DNA from: JAFAGX01 sp035624085
GTDB lineage: Bacteria; Acidobacteriota; Terriglobia; Terriglobales; Acidobacteriaceae
NCBI GenBank assembly: GCA_035624085.1
Contig: DASPSE010000419.1
Coordinates: forward strand, 1 to 26,839
Reading direction: 5' to 3'
Length of the DNA stretch: 26,839 nucleotides
The translations under genes and the position numbers were made by a program. This document shows, piece after piece, positions 16,477 through 25,200 of this stretch (positions are counted from its first letter, which is position 1; every line of letters starts with the position of its first letter). Under the pieces are notes generated by a model. That model was not told the origin of the DNA. It worked only from the letters and a program-made list of their open reading frames with translations, and made no database searches.

Positions 16477-16971
16477 ATGAAGATTTCACAAAAAGGACTC
16501 TACGCGCTGCAGGCCATGATGATGCTTGCCCGCCACTACAACCAGGGAGCCATTCGCATCCGCGATATCGCTTACGAAGAGGATCTGCCGGAGAAGTTTC
16601 TCGAACTGATCCTGCTGGAGATGAAAAATGCACGCATGGTGGAAAGTGTGCGCGGCGCCAAGGGCGGATATCAGTTGCGCCACCCACCGTCGGAAATCCG
16701 CCTGAGCGAAATCATTCGGCTGATCGACGGCCCGCTCGCGCCCTTTGGTGACGCCGAGCAGTTGCGCACTTTGATTGATCGCGACGCCGAGCATCGCACC
16801 CTGTACCAGGTCTTTCTCGATGTGCGCAACGCCGCTGCCCGCATTTTGGAGCATACGACCTTGGCGGATATTGTTGGACCGAAAGGACCAAAGAAGGGCC
16901 GCAGGAAAAAGGGCGAAGAGACCAGCTTACTGCCGATGGTGGTTCATGGTGGTCGGGGCAGGGAAGAGTAA
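16477..16971 (+). CDS. Rrf2-family transcriptional regulator lacking cluster cysteines
   Basis: 164 residues. The N-terminus MKISQKGLYALQAMMMLA, the helix-turn-helix with RIRDIAYEEDLPEKFLELILLEM, and the wing ending VRGAKGGYQLRHPPSEIRLSEIIRLIDGP are characteristic of Rrf2 proteins. IscR, NsrR and RsrR bind Fe-S clusters through three conserved cysteines after this region; this protein has no cysteine at all. It must sense something else, or be a constitutive or protein-regulated repressor, as with the CymR type. A basic C-terminal extension (GPKGPKKGRRKKGEE) is unusual and may add DNA affinity. The start codon follows an extended -10 box by seven bases and has no ribosome-binding site. Confidence 0.9.
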   Translation: MKISQKGLYALQAMMMLARHYNQGAIRIRDIAYEEDLPEKFLELILLEMKNARMVESVRGAKGGYQLRHPPSEIRLSEIIRLIDGPLAPFGDAEQLRTLIDRDAEHRTLYQVFLDVRNAAARILEHTTLADIVGPKGPKKGRRKKGEETSLLPMVVHGGRGREE

Positions 16972-17036
16972 CGGTTTCAGGATTCCACTCCACGCGCTGA
17001 ATCTCAGGCAATTAAATGGGCTCGATTTCGCACAAT

Positions 17037-17064
17037 TTGATTTTGTACTTGTAATGCCTATAAT
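17037..17064 (+). promoter_or_regulatory. Strong sigma-70-type promoter for the two small genes
   Basis: TTGATT (17037-17042), 16-base spacer, perfect TATAAT (17059-17064). The start site would be near 17071, 32 bases before the first ATG, with GGAGGA between them. Confidence 0.65.
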
Positions 17065-17102
17065 CCCTATGGTATTAGTTGTGATTACTGGAGGATGCTC
17101 CA

Positions 17103-17333
17103 ATGGTCGCCTTCTTAGAAGCCACATTGTTCCTATGTTGGATCCTCACGGTAGTCGGTGTGTTGCGCTGGTTTCACAACGTTTCAAACTTTGATGATTA
17201 CATTGATAGCGCGGACAGACGGGGGGACCCTCAGATGCTTGCTTTCCGGACAACCGCCCGCGAAGATCAACGGAACTCACGTGCTCCCAGGGATACGGGC
17301 CCACGGTTTACAGCCTACGGAGGTCCTCTATGA
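17103..17333 (+). CDS. Small single-pass membrane protein, unknown function
   Basis: 76 residues. GGAGGA lies seven to eight bases before ATG 17103 and a good promoter lies just upstream. One hydrophobic segment (about 3-22, FLEATLFLCWILTVVGVLRW) acts as anchor; the remaining ~50 residues are polar and arginine-rich, likely cytoplasmic (RGDPQMLAFRTTAREDQRNSRAPRD). The stop overlaps the next start as ATGA, so the two are translationally coupled. No family is recognised. Confidence 0.65.
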   Translation: MVAFLEATLFLCWILTVVGVLRWFHNVSNFDDYIDSADRRGDPQMLAFRTTAREDQRNSRAPRDTGPRFTAYGGPL

Positions 17334-17494
17334 GCCTCACGAGATTCAGCGACTTCAGTGAATTGTACCGGGCAGCGTTCGCGGAGACCGACGTAGAAAA
17401 GCAATTGAGCCTGCTGCACGAAGTGCAAAGGATTATTAACAGCTACAGCGCGGAGCCAGGCGACGAACCCCACCTGGCAATAGAGGCTGTGTAG
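17330..17494 (+). CDS. Tiny helical protein (54 residues) coupled to the small membrane protein
   Basis: ATG 17330 overlaps the preceding stop (ATGA) and is preceded by CGGAGG at five- to six-base spacing, so this is very probably a real gene. The sequence begins MSLTRFSDFSELYRAAFAET and continues as a charged amphipathic helix (EKQLSLLHEVQRIINSY) with an acidic end. No cysteine, signal or membrane segment. No family is recognised; coupling suggests it works with the membrane protein. Confidence 0.6.
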   Translation: MSLTRFSDFSELYRAAFAETDVEKQLSLLHEVQRIINSYSAEPGDEPHLAIEAV

Positions 17495-17587
17495 GTTTAG
17501 CCAGCAGCGATGGAGCAAACTGCCGGTCGGCCTTCGCTACGCTTGACCATACCGAAGCCGAATCACTAAAGTTATGCGAACGCTTCC

Positions 17588-18760
17588 ATGCGTATGATCT
17601 CGCGGCGCGATTTTCTCGTTGGGGTTCCGGCCGGGCTCGCGGCAGCTGCAACCCTTCATCCATTACGCACTTTCGCGGCGGACGAGGAGCGCGTCTACAT
17701 TCCGGGCGAAGAGGGCATGATCGTGCGCTCGGCGCGTTTCTTCGATCTGGAAATGCCACCGGAGTTCTTCAATTCCTGGATCACGCCGGTGCCACATTTC
17801 TTCGTGCGCAATCACATGCACGAGCCCAGCACTCTTGACGCCGATACCTGGCGGCTCACAGTCAGCGGGGAAGTAGAAAAGCCGTTGACGTTGAGTCTGG
17901 CAGATCTCTCCAGAATGACCCCGCACTCCGTCATGAATACACTGGAATGCGCCGGAAACGGGCGTGGTTTCCAGCAGCCGCGCGTTCCCGGGGTTCAGTG
18001 GCAAAAAGGAGCCGTCGGCACCGCCCGGTTCACCGGTCCTAGGCTGCGTGACGTTTTGCAGCGTGCTGGTGTGAAGGCAAATGGAAAGCACGTAATGTTT
18101 CACGGCCTGGACGAAGTGCCGGGCAAAGTTCCGCCGTTCATCCGCAGCATCTCCATCGAGAAGGCGAGCGACGGCGACACTCTGATCGCTACGCACATGA
18201 ACGGCGCCGCGCTCAGCAAACACCACGGATTTCCGGCTCGCGCGTTGGTACCGGGGTGGATCGGCGCTGCTTCGTGCAAATGGCTTAGTGAAATCAAAGT
18301 GCTGGAAAAGGAATTCGACGGCAACTTCATGAAGCCGGGATATCGCATGCCGAATCATCCGGTCAAGCCCGGAGAACCGCTCAACCTAGACGACAGCCAC
18401 GTGGTTACCGCGTTAAGTGTGAAGTCGGTGATTGCCGCTCCAGTAGATGGTTCAACGCTGAAGTCGCGTGCGCTGCATGTTCGCGGTGCTGCATGGGCGG
18501 GTGAAGCCGATATCACTAAAGTTGAAATCTCGACCGATGAGGGCGCAACCTGGCAGCGGGCTCAGTTGGGTCGTGAGCAAGCCAGGTACGCATGGCGGCT
18601 GTGGAGCTACTTGTGGAGAGCTTCCAAGCCAGGCGAGTACACCATCATGTCTCGCGCTACTGACAGCCGGGGACGGGTTCAGCCTGCCACTGCAGAATGG
18701 AATCCCAGCGGGTATTTATACAACGCTATCGACCAGGTGAAGATCCATGTTCAAGCCTAG
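17588..18760 (+). CDS. sorA: Tat-exported molybdopterin sulfite oxidase/dehydrogenase catalytic subunit
   Basis: 390 residues. A twin-arginine signal is evident (SRRDFLVGVPAGLAAAATLHP), so the folded cofactor-loaded enzyme is exported to the periplasm. The oxidoreductase molybdopterin domain contains the cofactor cysteine C121 in TLECAGNGRG, PHFFVRNHMHEP near 70, and the region MNGAALSKHHGFPARALVPGWIGAASCKWL (about 200-240). Residues about 275-388 are the Mo-cofactor oxidoreductase dimerisation domain, which favours sulfite oxidase over MsrP/YedY. It should oxidise sulfite to sulfate and pass electrons to the cytochrome encoded immediately downstream, which overlaps it by 14 bases. No clear ribosome-binding site separates the ATGs at 17588 and 17594. 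Substrate is inferred from family and partner. Confidence 0.85.
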   Translation: MRMISRRDFLVGVPAGLAAAATLHPLRTFAADEERVYIPGEEGMIVRSARFFDLEMPPEFFNSWITPVPHFFVRNHMHEPSTLDADTWRLTVSGEVEKPLTLSLADLSRMTPHSVMNTLECAGNGRGFQQPRVPGVQWQKGAVGTARFTGPRLRDVLQRAGVKANGKHVMFHGLDEVPGKVPPFIRSISIEKASDGDTLIATHMNGAALSKHHGFPARALVPGWIGAASCKWLSEIKVLEKEFDGNFMKPGYRMPNHPVKPGEPLNLDDSHVVTALSVKSVIAAPVDGSTLKSRALHVRGAAWAGEADITKVEISTDEGATWQRAQLGREQARYAWRLWSYLWRASKPGEYTIMSRATDSRGRVQPATAEWNPSGYLYNAIDQVKIHVQA

Positions 18761-19079
18761 CCTTCGAGCGCTAATCATCCCAGTGCTCTGCGCTTGCTCT
18801 CTTCCCCTGCTGCGCGCCCAGTCACCCGACCTGCCTCCCGGTCCCATGCAACAAAAAGTGACTACTTCGTGCACGGAATGCCACGAGTCGCGCATCATCC
18901 TGCAGCAGCGTCTCAGCAAGGCAGCTTGGACAAAAGAAGTTGACAAGATGATCAAATGGGGAGCGGTGGTGGATCCGGCAGATCGCGATGGCTTCATCGA
19001 GTACCTGAGCAGCCATTTCCCGCCCGACAAACCTCCCGAGCCAATGCCGCGAGCGATCTCCAGGAAAACCTCAGAATAA
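18747..19079 (+). CDS. sorB: Monohaem cytochrome c subunit of the sulfite dehydrogenase (SorB-like)
   Basis: 110 residues. A signal peptide (RALIIPVLCACSLPLLRAQ) precedes a single haem-binding motif, CTECH (42-46); M68 in VDKMIKWG is a plausible sixth ligand. The mature protein of about 86 residues is the right size for the small SorB subunit. The gene overlaps the Mo-subunit gene by 14 bases, so equal synthesis is likely. The cytochrome would take electrons from sulfite and hand them to the respiratory chain. The Pro/Arg-rich tail (PPDKPPEPMPRAIS) is disordered-looking. Confidence 0.85.
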   Translation: MFKPSLRALIIPVLCACSLPLLRAQSPDLPPGPMQQKVTTSCTECHESRIILQQRLSKAAWTKEVDKMIKWGAVVDPADRDGFIEYLSSHFPPDKPPEPMPRAISRKTSE

Positions 19080-19311
19080 AATTTTCCTGAACCGGCTTTC
19101 ATTGCTGACCCGGCCGCCAAAATCAATCTGGCATGCGGCTGCGGCTTTGCGAGGAGCCAAACAATCTCTTTCGACCTTCTTGCGCCGGGCTGCGGAGATC
19201 TGTGGCTCTGCTATACTCCTTTGCTGCAATCCGCAGTCTGCGCGCGAGCTTTTGTAATGGCTACGCTGTTGTCGGATGCTCTGCCATGAATTTCGCCGCG
19301 GGGAGTTGGAT

Positions 19312-20283
19312 TTGGCCGTCCTGGTAACTGGAGGTGCTGGATATATTGGGAGCCACGCCGCACATGCGCTTAGGCGGCGCGGCATCGAAGCCATTATTTA
19401 CGACAACCTGAGCACCGGGCGCCAATTTCTTGCCGACGGGTTTGAACTTATCGTGGGGGATATCGCAGATACTGCAAAGTTGAAGCCAGTTCTGAAACGG
19501 GTCGATGCTGTAATGCATTTCGCCGCACATGCCTACGTTGGTGAATCGGTCGAGAACCCCAAGAAGTATTTTCAAAACAATGTAGTGAGCGGACTTTCCA
19601 TGCTGAACGCAATACTGGAGAGCCCAGTTCGGAAGTTTATTTTCTCTTCTACCTGCGCCGTTTATGGAACGCCGCAGAGAATTCCCATCACAGAAGATAC
19701 TCCCCGCGCACCTGTGAACCCGTACGGAGTGACGAAGCTCACGTTCGAACATTTCTTGGAAGCGTATGACCGGGCATACGGACTACGCTACGTCGCCTTT
19801 CGCTATTTCAATGCTGCCGGCGCCGAAGAAAACCTGGCGGTGGGAGAGCTCCATGATCCGGAGACCCACCTCATCCCGTCGGTATTCGAAGCCCTCAAGG
19901 GCAAGCGTCCCGCATTGGAAATTTTTGGCGACGATTATCCCACGCCTGACGGTACCTGCATCCGGGATTACATTCACGTGAGCGATCTGGCGGACGCCCA
20001 CGTGCTGGGGATTGAATATCTCCAACGCAGAGCCTCGACGGCTATGAACTTAGGCACCGGTCGAGGCCACTCTGTCAAGGAAGTGATCTCCGTGATCGAA
20101 AAGGTTACCGGGCTGCAGGTTCCCCGCCGCATTGCGCCTAGACGTGCCGGCGATCCTCCCGAACTGGTGGCGGATCCAAGCCGGGCTGAGAATTTGCTCA
20201 ACTGGAAAGCTAAGCGCTCCATGGAAGAAATCATCTCGACCGCGTGGAATTGGGCAAAGACCAGATTGGCTGCTGGCTGTTAG
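19312..20283 (+). CDS. galE: UDP-glucose 4-epimerase
   Basis: The TTG at 19312 is chosen as start: GGGGAG (19300-19305) lies six bases upstream and the product then begins AVLVTGGAGYIGSH, the normal start of GalE. The longer frame from ATG 19276 would add 12 odd residues. The 323-residue SDR protein has the NAD-binding TGGAGYIGSH, the STCAVYG strand with the catalytic serine/threonine, and Y138-x-x-x-K142 (YGVTK). It interconverts UDP-glucose and UDP-galactose for glycan synthesis. A TATACT (19212-19217) in the 196-base upstream gap is a possible -10, with a poor -35. The gene converges with the glycoside hydrolase 40 bases away. UDP-N-acetylglucosamine use or another sugar is possible. Confidence 0.9.
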   Translation: MAVLVTGGAGYIGSHAAHALRRRGIEAIIYDNLSTGRQFLADGFELIVGDIADTAKLKPVLKRVDAVMHFAAHAYVGESVENPKKYFQNNVVSGLSMLNAILESPVRKFIFSSTCAVYGTPQRIPITEDTPRAPVNPYGVTKLTFEHFLEAYDRAYGLRYVAFRYFNAAGAEENLAVGELHDPETHLIPSVFEALKGKRPALEIFGDDYPTPDGTCIRDYIHVSDLADAHVLGIEYLQRRASTAMNLGTGRGHSVKEVISVIEKVTGLQVPRRIAPRRAGDPPELVADPSRAENLLNWKAKRSMEEIISTAWNWAKTRLAAGC

Positions 20284-20322
20284 CGCGGCTGACCGATTTG
20301 CATCTTTCGTGCCCGGGGACCG

Positions 20323-21645
20323 CTAATTTCCCAACAAGATCGGTTTAGCACCGATTGGAACGGTTCCACCTGTAATCGGATTTGTCTGGCCGTAAATCGT
20401 CTGGTACTGGGTGAATGGAGTGCCGACCTTATAGTTGCTATAGGTACAGGTGCCATTGTTACAGCTTTGAGCTGTGTCCCAAACGGCCTCAGCGATGTAT
20501 CCGCCAGAACCGCTAATTGCGCAAACCCAGACTGTTCCATTCTGAGAACAGCCGTTGGCAATGTTCCTGCCTACCAGCCAGTTGTAAGTCTGCTGATAGG
20601 CGATCCCGGCGGGATATAGAGTGCCTGGAGCCGACGGATCATTGGGGTCGGGGAGCCACAGAGTTCCGTCGGATGGATCGTTCCATTGAAACCAATAGAG
20701 TCGACTGAAGCCGTAAGCCGCATGAAGAATGTACGACCTGGAGAGAAAGGCGGCCCGCATGTCTAAATCCGTCGAGTATGGCCCCCACTGATCGTTTACG
20801 CTCCAGCTTGATTCGGTATCGAAGATCTGCTTCGAGCCCAAACCGTAGGTGCTGAGCATTGTCTTGTAAGCAGACACTAAGGGCACCAACGTTTCTGGGT
20901 TGTCACTTCTGGTCCCCGAGGGCCAGGACTTCTCGATCACGTACCCATGGATCGCCACCACATCAATGTACTTGTTGCCGCCGGCTGCGAGATAGCCGGA
21001 AGCCCATTCTGTGCTCTGCACAGTAGTGTCCCAACCCAATGTGGGACTCAAAACCTGAGCGGAGGGATCATTAGTTTTTATGATGGAGTAGGCATCGCTC
21101 GCCATTCTCACCAATTGTGCATACGTCCCATTCCAGAAGAAATTATTATGTGGCTCGTTCCAGATCTCGTAATAGCTGAGATGGCCGGTGCTGCTCTGGA
21201 CGCTGTGCTGCACAAGCGCCGTCACGAAGTCCTTCCAGGTTTGATCGGTTCCGGTGCCGTCCGCGTTTAGATCAAACGGCGGATCGCACGTGCCCGGGCC
21301 TTCTTTGCACGATGTGTCATTCGGCTTGGACGACGCCCATTGGGGCGTGCAGAGAAAGGTGTACAAAACGTTCTGTCCGTGAGTCTGAGCAGCAGCCAGC
21401 CACAAATCCAAGTTACTCCAATCGTAGGTTCCACTGGCAGTATTGATTTCGCACCACGAAGAACCATTGCCCACGACTCGAAAGCTGCCAAAAGCGACCA
21501 CTGGCCACGGCTGGCGGCTGACCACGCCACCAGCCGCACTCAGGCTGAAAAGATTTGGCGAAATTTGTCCGGCAGCTGTGCCCAGGACAAAGATGCAGAA
21601 TAAAGACAACAGCGGTCCAGTAAGACGGAGCTTATCTCGGCTCAT
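20323..21645 (-). CDS. Secreted clan GH-A glycoside hydrolase (GH39/GH5-like)
   Basis: The ATG at 21645 (MSRDKLRLTG) is chosen over a 35-residue longer frame since a signal peptide follows it (LLSLFCIFVLGTAAGQ) and AAGGGA lies upstream. The 440-residue product has TIM-barrel features of clan GH-A: the acid/base Glu in YYEIWNEPH (E164) and the nucleophile Glu in QIFDTESSW (E278), with the barrel strand segments VLYTFLCTPQW and VVAIHGYV between. These retaining enzymes act on beta-linked polysaccharides or glycosides outside the cytoplasm. Several cysteines (TSCKEGPGTC, SCNNGTC) could form disulfides. The C-terminal region (residues about 350-440) looks like a beta-sandwich. No carbohydrate-binding module or transporter is adjacent. 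The exact family and substrate are unclear. Confidence 0.82.
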   Translation of the reverse strand: MSRDKLRLTGPLLSLFCIFVLGTAAGQISPNLFSLSAAGGVVSRQPWPVVAFGSFRVVGNGSSWCEINTASGTYDWSNLDLWLAAAQTHGQNVLYTFLCTPQWASSKPNDTSCKEGPGTCDPPFDLNADGTGTDQTWKDFVTALVQHSVQSSTGHLSYYEIWNEPHNNFFWNGTYAQLVRMASDAYSIIKTNDPSAQVLSPTLGWDTTVQSTEWASGYLAAGGNKYIDVVAIHGYVIEKSWPSGTRSDNPETLVPLVSAYKTMLSTYGLGSKQIFDTESSWSVNDQWGPYSTDLDMRAAFLSRSYILHAAYGFSRLYWFQWNDPSDGTLWLPDPNDPSAPGTLYPAGIAYQQTYNWLVGRNIANGCSQNGTVWVCAISGSGGYIAEAVWDTAQSCNNGTCTYSNYKVGTPFTQYQTIYGQTNPITGGTVPIGAKPILLGN

Positions 21646-22240
21646 GGTGAGATATCCCTTCTGCTCTGGGTAAATTTTGACGAGTGGACGCTGACGCTTA
21701 GGCGCGCGGTGGTTAGGAAATTGAACCCTAGTATGACAGAATCTCCGCAATCGCGCAGGTCTCGAAAGTACATCGCGAAACCTGGATTGGAACAGTACCG
21801 CTAGCTTGGAAGGGACACAAGGGTCTACGCATAGATCGTCCTTTGACTTTGTCTCAGTCCGAGTCAGAACGCACGGGCAACTAAGTTGACCGGAGCTTCA
21901 TTAAAGGGGATGAATTGCAAACCCGATCCAGGCCAGAGAGTCTGCGCCCTTGCCAGGCTGCAACATTTTGCACATCCCTGCAGAAATCCGGCGAAAAAGG
22001 GCCAGTTCTGAGGTTTTGTTGTTGACAGCATCAGGTCGAACCACCATAATGCCGAGACGAAGCTGACGTCCCGGTTTTCCCCTCCTGGATGGTCTTTGGC
22101 TGACACAAGCTGGATAAGCTTAAAGTGTCGCAAAAACTCGCACTACTTACTTCTGTTCTTTGTGGCAGAGAGTCAAATTGACGAAGTTGTCGGGAATTGC
22201 TTGATTTGCTCAAATCTCTTGTTCTGAGGAGTTAGCCCCC
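21646..22240. other. 595-base intergenic region between divergent genes
   Basis: The region divides the minus-strand hydrolase from the NHL-protein gene. Its right part holds a good sigma-70 promoter (22022-22050) facing the NHL gene and a small AAGCT-GGATA-AGCTT hairpin (22108-22122). The left part has no recognisable promoter, RNA gene or repeat. Short frames crossing the region lack translation signals. Confidence 0.6.
22022..22050 (+). promoter_or_regulatory. Strong sigma-70-type promoter upstream of the NHL-protein gene
   Basis: TTGACA (22022-22027), a 17-base spacer and CATAAT (22045-22050). The start site near 22057 would give a leader of about 184 bases to the GTG at 22241, long enough to hold regulatory structure. 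Confidence 0.6.
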
Positions 22241-25200
22241 GTGGCCCCTGAGTGCTCTCAGTCCAGAATTACATGTGCATGTGAAGGTTACACGCACAAG
22301 GTTTTGAGATGGTGGCAGGTTGCGCTGTGCATTTCTGCCATTCTCGTAAGTTCATCCGAGGCTCGTTCGCAAAATTCCAACATCATCCAGACGGTCGTGG
22401 GCGGCGGCTCAGTGATCCCGAACAGCAGTGCACCGTTGACGGCAGATGTGCCAGGGCCGGTCGGAGTGGTGAAAAATGCCGCGGGGGATATATATTTCTC
22501 CTCCTCCACGGCGGAATACCTCTACGAGCTCAGCGCGAGCGGGGCTCTGACGGTGATTGCGGGGCAAGGATATGCGGGTTTCGGGGGAGATGGAGGACCG
22601 GCCACACAAGCCCTTGTGGCATCCCCATCCGGCATGGCGATTGACGGTGCTGGAGACATTTATTTCGCTGACATTACAACTAACCGCGTGCGCATGATCA
22701 ACACCGCCGGAGTCATTAACACCGTAGCGGGAAGTTCTCAGCTGTGCATCGTGCCCACCAATAAGTGCGGTGACGGGGGGCCGGCAACCTCGGCGAATCT
22801 GTACGAGCCACAGGGCCTGGCCGTCGACGCTTCTGGGAATCTTTACATTGCCGACAGCCTTGATAACCGCATTCGACGCGTGGATGCGCAAACTGGAATC
22901 ATTACCACCGTCGCCGGGACCGGCGATCCGTGTAGTAACTCGACGAGCGCGTGTGGCGACGGTGGTGCCGCCACCAGCGCGGATTTGAATACGCCATTCG
23001 GCATCGCTGTGGACGCTTCTGGAAACCTTTATATTGCTGACACCTTTGATCACCGCATCCGCTTCGTCAATTCTGGCGGAACGATTAGTACATATGCCGG
23101 CACGGGCGCCATTTGCAATCCCTCTTACACGGCTTGCGGGGACGGCGGATCACCCACCGCGGCCTTACTGCATTTGCCGAAAGATGTGGTTCTTGACAGC
23201 TCCGACGATTTGTATATCGCGGACACGGCCGACCACCGCATTCGCATGGTGAATTCGGCTGCAACCGTCATTTCGACGGTCGCCGGTCTGGTGTGCAGCT
23301 CTTGCACGACCAATGAAGGTTTTAGCGGGGACCGCGGCTCTCCAACGGCTGCCCTGCTGAACTTTCCCCGCGGGCTGACGGTAGATAATGTTGGAAATAT
23401 CGTAATTGCCGACGGCGGCAACCAACGGATTCGAGTGGTTAGTGCGGGCGGCTCACCCACGATCAACACAATCGCAGGAGGAGGCAGTGCCGGAGATGGT
23501 GGCCCCTCTACCTCAGCCACACTGGCGAAGCCGCTTACGGTGGTGATCGAACCTTCCGGAAATTATTTGATTGCGGATCAAGCACACCATCGCATTCGAC
23601 GTGTCACCGTGAATACGGGCGTGATTACCACGGTCGCAGGCAGCGGTATCCAGGGCTACAGCGGGGACAAAGGACCAGCGACGCAAGCCACACTGAACAC
23701 ACCATTCGGCGTGACAGTGGATGCGCAAGATAATATATACATCGCAGACAGTTACAACTCGGTAGTTCGCAAGGTGAACTCTAAAACAGGCGTCATTATC
23801 ACCTATGCGGGCAATGGGAACTCCTGCTTTCCTTCAATTGGTAGATGCGGTGACGGTGGTCTGGCCGTTAATGCACAAATGACCCAACCCACCTCGCTCG
23901 CGATTGATGGCGCCAATAATCTGCTCATCAGCGATTATTTCGGCCAGCGGATACGACAAGTGAACGCGAGCACGCAAATCATTACCACAGCCGCCGGTTC
24001 GGGAGCTTTCGGATTTGCTGGTGACGGGGGGCCCGCCAAGAAGGCTGAGTTCAAGTATCCGTTTGGAGTTGCCGCCGACGCTACGAATGATATCTATATC
24101 GCCGACGACGATAATGACCGCGTCCGGTGGGTGAATGGCACTACCGAGATTATCAACACCTATGCGCTGGACGGTTCCGCTGGTTTTGGCGGCGATGGCG
24201 GACCAGCGCTTTCCGCTGCCATGGGCAACCCATTGGAAGTAGCGCTGGACCCGTCCGACAATCTTTTCATTGCGGGGGGCGTGTACAACGTAGTTCGGAG
24301 AGTCGACCTGGGAAGCGGAACGATCGCAACCGTCGCCGGCACCACTCAAAATCCTGCTTTGAGTGGTTTCAGCGGAGACGGCGGACCAGCCACCCAGGCG
24401 AGAATGAGCAATGCTGGAGTGGCGGTGGATGGCGCCGGTGATTTATACATTGCCGATACTGGAAATAACCGGATTCGCTACGTTCTGCTGGCGCCGGTGG
24501 CTGCGGTCTCCCCGGCTAGCTTGCAATTTGCACCCGAGCCGCTTAATACCACCAGTAACCCATTAGCAGTTGAGCTGACTAACTCAGGTTCTGCAGATCT
24601 CACCATAGCGGCCAGCGGCGTTACTACGACCGGTAACTTTGCACAAACCAACAATTGCGGATCTCAACTGGCTCCTCTGCAAAGTTGCACAATCAACGTC
24701 ACCGTGACTCCTACGCACTACGGAAGACTGGTCGGCACGCTGACCATCCAAGACAACAGCGCCAACAGCCCACAAACTGTTGCGCTGTCGGGCAGCGGTC
24801 CGGCATTTGACCTTGCAGCTTCACCCACTTCAATTCCTCTCGTGGCGGGGCAGCAAGGCACCTCAACCATGACCGTCACCCCGCTTGCCGGATTCGACTT
24901 TCCGGTCAGCTTCAGTTGCTCCGGGTTGCCGACGGGTGGAAATTGTGCTTTCGTACCCAGTCCGCTGACTCTTAATGGCATTAGTGCAGCAACATCAGTC
25001 CTTACGCTTACTACCTCGCTCTCTACGCCTACTGGAAGTTACAACATCACGGTGACTGCGACCTCTCAAGGTTTAGTTCATAAAGTCGTGATAAGCCTAA
25101 AGGTGTCCTCCAGTCAGGCCGGCTGCACAACGAGTCCTCCCAGTGGAACCTGCCCGGCTCCATCCTCTCCGACACAGGTCTGGTGTGCGGGAAATAACGC

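Noticed and set aside
19133..19327. 64-residue plus-strand frame before galE
   Set aside because: No translation signal, overlaps the galE start and its composition is unlike a protein.
21864..22133. 89-residue minus-strand frame in the intergenic region before the NHL gene
   Set aside because: Starts with TTG, lacks a ribosome-binding site, crosses the strong plus-strand promoter and shows no domain.
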